Shown here: piece after piece, positions 1-6,909 of the stretch
Layout of the letters: every line of letters begins with the position of its first letter
Numbering within the stretch: the stretch's first letter is position 1
Program-made: the position numbers and the translations under genes
Origin: Aurantiacibacter gangjinensis
GTDB lineage: Bacteria > Pseudomonadota > Alphaproteobacteria > Sphingomonadales > Sphingomonadaceae
Length of the DNA stretch: 64,000 bases
Assembly (NCBI RefSeq): GCF_001886695.1
Contig: NZ_CP018097.1
Location: forward strand, 868,001-932,000
Direction of reading: 5' to 3'
The notes under the pieces: model-generated
Seen by the model: only the letters and a program-made list of their open reading frames with translations
Databases searched by the model: none
What the model was told of the DNA's origin: nothing

Positions 1-1
1 G

Positions 2-1570
2 GGTCGCGACAATGTCGACCAATGGAAGAGCGCGCATGCCGTCGACACGCCGCACCGCACGCTGGAAGAAGCGCTGGAAGGGGCCGACATTTTCCTTGGC
101 CTCTCCGCTGCCGGCGCGCTGAAGCCGGAATGGGTGAAGAAGATGGCCGACCAGCCGATCATCTTCGCCATGGCCAATCCGGTGCCCGAGATCATGCCGG
201 ACGAGGCGAAGAAAGTGCGCCCCGATGCGATCATCGCGACCGGGCGCAGCGACTATCCCAACCAGGTCAACAATGTGCTGGGCTTCCCCTTCATTTTCCG
301 CGGCGCGCTGGATGTGCGCTCCACCGCGATCAACGAGGAGATGAAAGTTGCCGCCGCCCGGGCGATTGCGGAGCTGGCGCGTGAGCGTGTGCCCGAAGAG
401 GTGGCCGCCGCTTACGGTGTGAACCACCAGTTTGGCCGCGAATATATCATTCCTGCGCCCTTCGATCCGAGGCTGATGGAGCGTGTTTCCTGCGCGGTCG
501 CCAAGGCTGCGATGGATACGGGCGTCGCGCAGGATCCCATCGAGGATTTCGAAGAATACGCGATGTCGCTGCGTGCGCGGCTCAACCCGACGACCTCCGC
601 ACTCACCCGCGTGTATGAGGACGCCAAGGCCAACCCCAAGCGCATGGTTTTTGCCGAGGCGGAAGAAGAGGTTGCCCTTCGCGCCGCCATCCAGTTCCGC
701 GATTTCGGCTATGGCACGCCCATCCTGGTGGGCCGGACCGAAAAGGTCTTGGAGAAGCTGGAAGAGCTGGCGGTAGAGGATCCCGAAAGCTTCGAAATCG
801 CAAATTCGGCGAATTTCGAGCGCATCGAGCCGATGGTGGACTATCTCTACAAGCGCCTGCAGCGGCGCGGCTATACCGAGCGCGACGTGCGCCGCATGGT
901 CAACCAGGAGCGTAACGTGTTCGCCGCCCTGCTGGTCGCGACGGGCGAAGGCGACGGCATGATTACTGGCCTCACGCGCACATTCAGCCAGACCGCGCGC
1001 GAAGTTGCCCGCGTTCTGGACGAGAAGGAAGGCGCGACGCCATTCGGCATCCACATGGTGATCGGCAAGAACCACACGACTTTCCTCGCCGATACGACGA
1101 TCAACGAACGGCCGACCTCGGAACAGCTGGCCTATATCGCCAAGGAAACCGCCGCCGTGGCGCGGCGCATGGGCCACGAGCCGCGCGTCGGCTTCATGTC
1201 CTATTCCACCTTCGGCAATCCCAGCGGGAAGTGGCTTGGCAATATCCGCGATGCAGTGGCCATCCTCGATGCCGATGAAAGCGTGAATTTCGAATATGAA
1301 GGCGAGATGGCACCCGATGCCGCGCTCAACCAGACGGTGATGGAGCTCTATCCCTTCAGCCGCTTGTCGGGGCCCGCCAACGTCCTCATCATGCCGGGCC
1401 TGCAGAGCGCAAACCTATCGGCGAAGCTGCTGCGCGAATTGTCGGGCGATGTGGTGATCGGGCCCATGCTGATCGGCATGGAGAAGCCGGTGCAGATTGC
1501 GCCGATGACCTCGATCGCGCCGGAATTGCTGACGCTGGCCGTGCTGGCCAGTGCCGGGATCGTCGGCTAG
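2..1570 (+). CDS. maeB: NADP-dependent malic enzyme, MaeB type with C-terminal phosphotransacetylase-like domain (5' end missing)
   Basis: The reading frame is open from base 2, so the gene starts before the window; 522 C-terminal residues are visible. The family decarboxylates malate to pyruvate with reduction of NADP, linking the TCA cycle to pyruvate and NADPH supply. The first ~130 residues are the end of the malic enzyme domain, including the segment around MANPVPEIMPDEA and the YIIPAPFDPRL stretch. The remaining ~330 residues form the phosphotransacetylase-like domain that marks the MaeB class; in this class it is usually regulatory and not a working Pta (family knowledge). Full-length members are about 750 residues, so roughly the first 230 are missing. 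It ends in the shared palindrome CTAG, tail to tail with the next gene. Confidence 0.95.
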   Translation, partial: GRDNVDQWKSAHAVDTPHRTLEEALEGADIFLGLSAAGALKPEWVKKMADQPIIFAMANPVPEIMPDEAKKVRPDAIIATGRSDYPNQVNNVLGFPFIFRGALDVRSTAINEEMKVAAARAIAELARERVPEEVAAAYGVNHQFGREYIIPAPFDPRLMERVSCAVAKAAMDTGVAQDPIEDFEEYAMSLRARLNPTTSALTRVYEDAKANPKRMVFAEAEEEVALRAAIQFRDFGYGTPILVGRTEKVLEKLEELAVEDPESFEIANSANFERIEPMVDYLYKRLQRRGYTERDVRRMVNQERNVFAALLVATGEGDGMITGLTRTFSQTAREVARVLDEKEGATPFGIHMVIGKNHTTFLADTTINERPTSEQLAYIAKETAAVARRMGHEPRVGFMSYSTFGNPSGKWLGNIRDAVAILDADESVNFEYEGEMAPDAALNQTVMELYPFSRLSGPANVLIMPGLQSANLSAKLLRELSGDVVIGPMLIGMEKPVQIAPMTSIAPELLTLAVLASAGIVG

Positions 1571-2079
1571 TCCGGCCTTGCTTCATCGCCCAGCAGGGCG
1601 GCGATCACATCTTGCATATCGGCATGTCCGTCGCGGGCATTGTCGAGGCAGGTCTGCAATTCATCGGCGCCCTCGCTATCGTTTGCGCCCTTCGCCAGAG
1701 CGGTGAGCGCTTCGTAAGCTGCGAGGCCGTAATGCGTGATGCGCAGATATTGCGCCACGATCATGGCGTCGCGCGCCTGGTCGGCGTCGAACTGCCGAGC
1801 GAAAATGCGCTCCTCCGCCTCCGCGATCAGGCCCGCCATGCCGAGCGAGCGATTGGCCTCGGGATCGGCATCGTGACGCTTCAGCGTAGCCATCACGATA
1901 TCAAGCCCGTCGGAAATGCCGCAAACGCCATTGGTCAAGGCTTCCACCAGTCGCGGATGGCTGGCGGCATCGCGCAGGCGCTTGGTAAATTCGAGCGATT
2001 GCCGGTCGGCACTCACCATGTCCTGTAGCTGGTCGATGTAGATGGTGTCGATTTCAACAGTGTCGATCTTGCTCACCAC
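1567..2079 (-). CDS. DUF892 (YciE/YciF-like) ferritin-like protein
   Basis: A 170-residue, all-helical, acidic protein. The pattern ITHYGLAAYEAL near residue 130 and the paired Glu residues in EAEERIF fit the DUF892/YciE ferritin-like family, whose members are thought to bind a di-metal site and respond to stress; the activity here is inferred. The start is GTG. The codons at 2079 and 2076 are both GTG, and GGAG lies 5 to 8 bases upstream. The second GTG would overlap the stop of the upstream SDR gene as GTGA. The two genes therefore look translationally coupled. The stop codon shares the palindrome CTAG with the convergent malic enzyme gene. Confidence 0.75.
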   Translation of the reverse strand: MVSKIDTVEIDTIYIDQLQDMVSADRQSLEFTKRLRDAASHPRLVEALTNGVCGISDGLDIVMATLKRHDADPEANRSLGMAGLIAEAEERIFARQFDADQARDAMIVAQYLRITHYGLAAYEALTALAKGANDSEGADELQTCLDNARDGHADMQDVIAALLGDEARPD

Positions 2080-2759
2080 GCGATCTCCGCGCCGTCATAC
2101 GCGACAAAGCGGTGTTCGGCGGCCGACTGGCCTTCCAGCACATCCACGATACCGCGCACGCTCGTATCCACATCGATAGGTGCATTCTCGCCGCCCATAT
2201 CGGTCTGCACCCAGCCGGGATGCTGCGAGACGACCGCAATTCCGCGTTCCTTGGCATGATTCTCGAAGAGCGAGCGGGCGAGCATGTTCTGCACCACCTT
2301 GCTGACGCGGTAGTGGTTGGCGCCGCCCGAGCTATCGTCGATGGAGCCCATCTTGCTCGTCATCATGCCAATCGTGCCGCCATCCTTCAGCAAAGGTAGC
2401 AGGGCCTGTGCCGACCGGATCGGTCCGATGGCATTGGTTTCGACGATATCGGCAATGCTGTCGCGATCGACGGCGGAGAGCGACTGGTCGTCCGGGCCGT
2501 AAACCCCGGCATTCACGATCAGCAGGTCGAGGCTGCCATCTTCCAGCTTGCCGCCCAGGCCCGCCACGCTGTCATGATCGGTAACGTCGCATTTGGCGAT
2601 CTCGATGGCAGGCTCGTGCGCTTTTGCCGCCTCGCGCAGCGCCTCGCTTTCGCTGCGTTCAGTGGCGATGACGCGGTATCCGCGTCCCGCCAGTTCCTTT
2701 GCCAAACCAAGGCCGATGCCCCGCGATGCGCCGATGACGATGGCTGTCTTCTCGCTCAT
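2073..2759 (-). CDS. Short-chain dehydrogenase/reductase family protein
   Basis: A 228-residue SDR with the nucleotide-binding motif GASRGIG near the N-terminus, the NAGVYG motif, and a catalytic Tyr-x-x-x-Lys in YRVSKVVQ. It should be a soluble NAD(P)-dependent oxidoreductase; the substrate cannot be read from sequence. The ATG at 2759 was chosen because GAAGGA sits 9 bases upstream. A TTG 30 bases earlier stays in frame but lacks such a site. The 3' end overlaps the start of the DUF892 gene, so the pair is probably one transcript. Confidence 0.85.
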   Translation of the reverse strand: MSEKTAIVIGASRGIGLGLAKELAGRGYRVIATERSESEALREAAKAHEPAIEIAKCDVTDHDSVAGLGGKLEDGSLDLLIVNAGVYGPDDQSLSAVDRDSIADIVETNAIGPIRSAQALLPLLKDGGTIGMMTSKMGSIDDSSGGANHYRVSKVVQNMLARSLFENHAKERGIAVVSQHPGWVQTDMGGENAPIDVDTSVRGIVDVLEGQSAAEHRFVAYDGAEIAW

Positions 2760-2821
2760 ATCCGTGTGTCCTTCATGGCTGTTCGCCAATCAACGGACAC
2801 CGCCGCGCAGCCGTTCCAAAC

Positions 2822-3550
2822 CTATCTGCGACGGTAGCGGAAGTACCAGACCTCGTGCCCCATCTGCGTGCGCGCCTTGTGTTCGTAGCGCGTCTCGCTC
2901 CAGCCCGAGGGGCGGACGCGAAAATCATCGGGCTTCTCGGCCACCCATTCGAATGGCCCCGTTTCGGGATCGGTAAAGCGGCGCATCACCATCAGCGCAT
3001 GGCGGACATAGACGGGGTGGTCGGTGCCGAAGCGGAACTCGCCGCCCGGCTTCAATTTGTCGGCTATCAGCTGGACAGGTCCGTCATTCATCATGCGGCG
3101 TTTGGCATGGCGATTTTTCGGCCACGGGTCTGGATGGAGAAGATATGCCATGGTGAGCGCGCCATCGGGAATGCGGGCAAGCACCGCCAGCGCGTCGCCG
3201 TGATGGATGCGAATGTTGGGCAGCCGCCCGCCGCCTTCATGCCCGTCGCGCACATGGCCAAGTGCCTGCGCTACACCATTGAGAAACGGTTCCGCGCCGA
3301 TGAAACCGTGATTGGGCAGCAGGTCCGCGCGATAGGCCATATGCTCGCCGCCGCCGAAGCCGATCTCGAAATGCAGCGGGCAATCCTCGCCGAACAGGCG
3401 CTCCGCCGTGACCGGACCATCGGTTGGCACTGCGATCTGCGGCAGGAGATTGTCGACCAGTTCCTGCTGGCCCGCGCGCAGCGGCTTGCCCTGGCTACGG
3501 CCATAAAGCCGGTTGAGCGTGGTCGGGTCGCCATCCTTGAAAGCCGTCAT
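2822..3550 (-). CDS. trmB: tRNA (guanine-N7-)-methyltransferase
   Basis: This 242-residue protein methylates N7 of guanosine 46 in tRNA using S-adenosylmethionine. Visible signatures are FEIGFGGGEH (SAM-binding), GAEPFLNGVAQAL, LLHPDPWPKNRHAKRR (the characteristic PDPWPK..H.KRR block) and the C-terminal TRYEHKA motif typical of TrmB. The start at 3550 (MTAFKDGD) was preferred over an upstream in-frame start because the extra 21 residues are arginine-rich, not conserved in the family, and would overlap the peptidase gene. It begins 11 bases after the stop of the upstream S41 peptidase gene on the same strand, so co-transcription is likely. Confidence 0.93.
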   Translation of the reverse strand: MTAFKDGDPTTLNRLYGRSQGKPLRAGQQELVDNLLPQIAVPTDGPVTAERLFGEDCPLHFEIGFGGGEHMAYRADLLPNHGFIGAEPFLNGVAQALGHVRDGHEGGGRLPNIRIHHGDALAVLARIPDGALTMAYLLHPDPWPKNRHAKRRMMNDGPVQLIADKLKPGGEFRFGTDHPVYVRHALMVMRRFTDPETGPFEWVAEKPDDFRVRPSGWSETRYEHKARTQMGHEVWYFRYRRR

Positions 3551-3561
3551 GCTGCGCTGCG

Positions 3562-4674
3562 CTAATGGGCGGCGACAGCGCTGTCCAGACAGTCGCACCT
3601 GCTTTCCAGCCAAAGCCGCGCGGCCTCGACATGGTCCGCCACATCGTCGCCGAAGGGCACGTCTGCCGGTACGCCGACATTGTCGAACGGCTCTTCGGGC
3701 AGGCGCATGGAGCGGGTCATGGGCCAGCGCAGCGTGAAATCGCCCGATGGCGACGTCGCTTCGATAACGTTTGAATAGTCGATCACGCCGGCCGTCGGCC
3801 CGCCGAAGAACGTCACCTTGTCACTGAACCGCGCATCTATGGCGAACTGGTCGCCCGAGGACCCTGCGCCCTCTGCAAGAATGCCGACGCGGCGGGGAAA
3901 GTCGTAAACTTGCGGATAGGTCTCGATGCTCACGGCATCTTCGCCGAGTGGCACGTAATCCGCGCCTTGCTCTGCGCTTGCCAGAACATTGGCCACCAGA
4001 TTTCGCACTTCCTGCGGCATGTCTTCATCGCCGCCCAGCTCGCGAAGATAGTCAAGATTGCGCTGTGACACGCGCAGTTCGGCACCGACGGAATAGATCG
4101 GACGGGTGTAGAGATAGGCCATGAGCGGCGCATAGGTCAGGTCGGACCCGCCGCTGTTCCCGCGCATGTCGATGATGAGATTGGGCGTAGAGGTGATGGT
4201 GTCGTGATGCTGTTCCAGCAATGCTGCCAGCTCGTCCGCTGCGTCCATCCCGAAATGCGGAACGCGCAGCATTACGGTATGGTCGGAAAGGCGCGTGAAA
4301 GTGAACGCGAAGGGCAGGTCGAAGATGCGATAATGCCGCTCCGGCGCGGCATCTGGATAGGGATCGTCCGGCGAGACGATGTTGGACTGGATCGCCAGGT
4401 GCCCGTCGGCGAACCAGTCGAGCAGGGCGGATATGGCGTGGATGCGCGCTTCCGGATTGGCGGCGATCCGCTCGTTCATCAGCGAAAGCTGCGCTTCGTA
4501 TTCCTGCCGCCGGTTTCCTTCGGTCTTGGTGTCGAAGCCCGCATATTCGCGCTCGATCACGCGGGTCAGAAACATGATGTCGCCATCATATTGCGTTGCC
4601 TGCGCGCTCGCCGTGGCTGGAGCGAGGAGAAGGGCCGCAACGGCCACGCCGAACGATCGGAGCAATGTCGTCAT
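3562..4674 (-). CDS. Exported S41-family (tail-specific protease-like) peptidase
   Basis: A 370-residue protein with a clear Sec signal peptide ending near ASAQ at residues 20-25, so it is probably periplasmic. The C-terminal half matches the S41 core: IDMRGNSGG (substrate-binding strand), then LAEGAGSSGDQFAID carrying the likely catalytic serine, and a conserved GPTAGV. There is no obvious PDZ domain, which places it with the short S41 proteins and not with full CtpA/Prc processing proteases. The start at 4674 was chosen because it places the signal peptide at the N-terminus. It lies downstream of the ctrA terminator, so it probably has its own promoter, and it runs into trmB. The substrate is unknown. 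Confidence 0.8.
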   Translation of the reverse strand: MTTLLRSFGVAVAALLLAPATASAQATQYDGDIMFLTRVIEREYAGFDTKTEGNRRQEYEAQLSLMNERIAANPEARIHAISALLDWFADGHLAIQSNIVSPDDPYPDAAPERHYRIFDLPFAFTFTRLSDHTVMLRVPHFGMDAADELAALLEQHHDTITSTPNLIIDMRGNSGGSDLTYAPLMAYLYTRPIYSVGAELRVSQRNLDYLRELGGDEDMPQEVRNLVANVLASAEQGADYVPLGEDAVSIETYPQVYDFPRRVGILAEGAGSSGDQFAIDARFSDKVTFFGGPTAGVIDYSNVIEATSPSGDFTLRWPMTRSMRLPEEPFDNVGVPADVPFGDDVADHVEAARLWLESRCDCLDSAVAAH

Positions 4675-4721
4675 GGCCGAAAGCGTAACCGAGATCGGGC
4701 GGATGGCAAGCTTGCGATAGT

Positions 4722-4767
4722 GTAAGAAAGCGAAACGCCCCCGGCAGCGCGGGCTGCCGGAGGCGTT
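4722..4767 (-). terminator. Intrinsic terminator downstream of ctrA
   Basis: On the minus strand a 15-base arm (AACGCCTCCGGCAGC) pairs with GCTGCCGGGGGCGTT across a four-base loop, with one mismatch, and is followed by a T-rich stretch (TTTCGCTTTCTT). It lies about 30 bases after the ctrA stop and before the S41 peptidase start, so it should end the ctrA transcript. Confidence 0.75.
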
Positions 4768-4794
4768 CTCTATCCCGTCCATCGGGTATCAGCT

Positions 4795-5490
4795 TCAGGC
4801 AGCTTCCTGCTCTGCGTCGGGATCGCGCAGCACATAGCCGCGGCCCCATACGGTTTCGATGTAGTTCTCGCCGCCGCATGCGCTGGAGAGTTTCTTGCGC
4901 AGCTTGCAGATGAACACGTCGATGATCTTGAGTTCCGGCTCGTCCATCCCGCCATAGAGGTGGTTGAGGAACATTTCCTTGGTCAGCGTGGTGCCCTTGC
5001 GCAGCGAGAGCAGCTCCAGCATCGCATATTCCTTGCCGGTCAGGTGGACACGGGCGCCATCGACTTCGACAGTCTTGGCATCGAGGTTCACTGCGAGCTT
5101 GCCGGTGCGGATGACCGACTGGCTGTGGCCCTTGGAACGGCGCACCACGGCGTGGATGCGGGCAACCAGTTCGTCACGGTGGAAGGGCTTGGTCACATAA
5201 TCGTCGGCGCCGAAGCCGAAGCTGCGGATCTTGCTGTCCATCTCGGCAATGCCGGAAAGGATAAGAACAGGCGTCTGCACCTTGGCAACGCGCAGCTTCT
5301 TCAGGACGTCGTAACCGTGCATGTCGGGCAGGTTCAGGTCGAGCAGGATGATGTCGTAATCATACAGCTTGCCCAGATCGAGGCCTTCTTCGCCAAGGTC
5401 CGTCGAATAGACGTTAAAGCCTTCGGTGGTGAGCATAAGCTCGATGGCCTTGGCCGTTGTCGGCTCGTCTTCGATCAGCAGAACACGCAT
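4795..5490 (-). CDS. ctrA: Cell-cycle response regulator CtrA
   Basis: A 231-residue OmpR/PhoB-type response regulator. The receiver domain occupies residues 1-120 with the acidic pocket at Glu7-Asp8-Glu9, phosphoacceptor Asp51 in [12 protein letters not shown] and Lys in [14 protein letters not shown]. The winged-helix DNA-binding domain ends in [13 protein letters not shown]. Near-complete agreement with the known CtrA sequence (for example [15 protein letters not shown] and [23 protein letters not shown], read in parts) makes the assignment firm. In Caulobacter it binds TTAA-N7-TTAA sites and governs cell division and motility genes; in sphingomonads it mainly controls motility and related functions. 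AAGGGG is 7 bases before the ATG. A long upstream region and a downstream terminator suggest a monocistronic gene. Confidence 0.97.
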   Translation of the reverse strand: MRVLLIEDEPTTAKAIELMLTTEGFNVYSTDLGEEGLDLGKLYDYDIILLDLNLPDMHGYDVLKKLRVAKVQTPVLILSGIAEMDSKIRSFGFGADDYVTKPFHRDELVARIHAVVRRSKGHSQSVIRTGKLAVNLDAKTVEVDGARVHLTGKEYAMLELLSLRKGTTLTKEMFLNHLYGGMDEPELKIIDVFICKLRKKLSSACGGENYIETVWGRGYVLRDPDAEQEAA

Positions 5491-5886
5491 TGCTTTACCC
5501 CTTTATGTCCCTTCGCGGGCCCCTCGCATCGCCAAGCGCATGGGAGGTGTTGCCTTGAATTAACCACGGCAGTTCTCACCAAAAAAGGTTAATAAAGCGT
5601 TTCACGCGTTAAGACTTTTCGAGTGAGTCTTTCTGGTGACACCCGAAAAGCCTTAATTTTCGCTCGGTCCGCAGTTGGCGCGGGTTAGTGGCTACGGACA
5701 ATCACGGTGAGGCAGAAGGGGTGAAAAACAGCGTTTCGTCGAGAACGGGCATGCGCTGGCAAGGCTGTTCCATGTGTAAAAATAAGCGCTGAGGCAGGCG
5801 ACATTTCGGCAGCGACACTGGTGGTGATCTAAAGCTGATGCTGCGCACCCATCAGAGGAAAACCTTTGCTTGGAGCCCCCGAAGTC
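5491..5886 (-). promoter_or_regulatory. ctrA upstream region with GANTC site, inverted repeat and TTAA half-sites
   Basis: This 396-base gap between ctrA and the phytase gene holds no convincing gene. Its ctrA-proximal part is AT-rich. Four TTAA tetramers start at 5560, 5589, 5609 and 5653, but I see no intact TTAA-N7-TTAA pair. An inverted repeat AAGACT (5611-5616) and AGTCTT (5626-5631) encloses TCGA, and one GANTC site (GAGTC, 5625-5629) overlaps its right arm. GANTC is the CcrM methylation target that controls ctrA transcription in Caulobacter. The phytase-proximal part has a weak hairpin (CTGATG/CATCAG, about 5835-5855) that could end the phytase transcript. Confidence 0.5.
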
Positions 5887-6909
5887 TCAGTCCAACACGA
5901 GTGCCTCCCTGATTGCCTCCCATGCCACCAACTTAAAGTTCTGCGGATTGGGTGCATTGAGGCCATCCTGCGCCACGAACAGCCCGCCGGGATAGTCCGG
6001 GCCGAAATCACCCACCACCAGCGCGATGCCGTCGGTCTCTTCCGCCGATCCGTACTCGCCCTGCGCAATCGCGAAGCGGCCCAACGGGGCCATGTCGGAC
6101 AGGCGGTAGACGGCATAGGCATTGTCGCCCTGGCTCGATGCGATCAGATAGCCGCCATTCTCGCCTTCAGGTGCCAGCGCTAATCCTTCGACATCGGCGA
6201 CGAGATATTGGTTGTCGATCGGTGCGAGCAGTTCGCGCGTATCGGTTTCGAAATCGAGCACCCAAATGCCGCCCGCTTCCTCGCCAACATAAAGCCTGTC
6301 CGTGCGCGGATCGTGGACGCAGCCCTCTGGCTGGCTGGGCAGGGTATGGAACAGCGTGGTGGTCGTGTCGCTATCGAGACCGGCTTCCAGCGGTTGCGAG
6401 GTGAGATAGACTGCCCCTTCCTTCACCGCGCTGAAATAGCGGATCATGCCAGTGGCCGCGTCGAACGCCATGCAGAAGCCATAGCCCTCGCCATTGCCAA
6501 CCGAATGGCGGCTTAGCACGGTGAGTTCGCCGCTGGCCGTATCGAGCAGCGCGGTGACGATATGCGCGGTCATCGGGTCGTTGCGGTCGCTGGCAGCTAC
6601 CAGAACGCGACCATCGGGCAGTTCGACCAGATCGACATTGTTGACCTGCCCCAGCGCGGAAAAGCTGCGCACCGCGCCATCAAGACCATAAACATAAAGG
6701 CCCGCCTTCTTGTCGGTCGCTACGATCAGGCTTTGTGACGGATCGGCGGGATTGCGCCAGATCGCCGGATCGTCTGCCGCATCGTCATTCACCGTGCCCA
6801 CCGGCACCGTCTCGCCAGCAGCATAGACTACTACGGGCGGCAATCCGGTGGGTGTGGTGACGCAGCCTGCCAGCAGGGCGGCAGGAAGAAGTGCGTGGAC
6901 CCGGCGCAT
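5887..6909 (-). CDS. Beta-propeller phytase (3-phytase-like lipoprotein)
   Basis: A 340-residue protein resembling the beta-propeller phytases, which remove phosphate from phytate using calcium at acidic sites. Supporting stretches are DDAADDPAIWRNPADPSQS (entry blade), GLYVYGLDG, PEGCVHDPRTDRLYVGEE and ADVEGLALAPEG. The N-terminus is a lipoprotein signal (LLAGC at residues 11-15), so it should be anchored in a membrane facing the periplasm or the outside. The frame stays open far upstream, but the ATG at 6909 is right: the lipobox follows it, and it overlaps the TGA of the TonB receptor gene as TGATG, which implies translational coupling. With the receptor this suggests release and uptake of phosphate or an inositol phosphate. 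Confidence 0.88.
   Translation of the reverse strand: MRRVHALLPAALLAGCVTTPTGLPPVVVYAAGETVPVGTVNDDAADDPAIWRNPADPSQSLIVATDKKAGLYVYGLDGAVRSFSALGQVNNVDLVELPDGRVLVAASDRNDPMTAHIVTALLDTASGELTVLSRHSVGNGEGYGFCMAFDAATGMIRYFSAVKEGAVYLTSQPLEAGLDSDTTTTLFHTLPSQPEGCVHDPRTDRLYVGEEAGGIWVLDFETDTRELLAPIDNQYLVADVEGLALAPEGENGGYLIASSQGDNAYAVYRLSDMAPLGRFAIAQGEYGSAEETDGIALVVGDFGPDYPGGLFVAQDGLNAPNPQNFKLVAWEAIREALVLD

Noticed and set aside
5541..5660. Intact CtrA binding box upstream of ctrA
   Set aside because: The TTAA tetramers are not spaced by seven bases; the nearest pair is sixteen apart.
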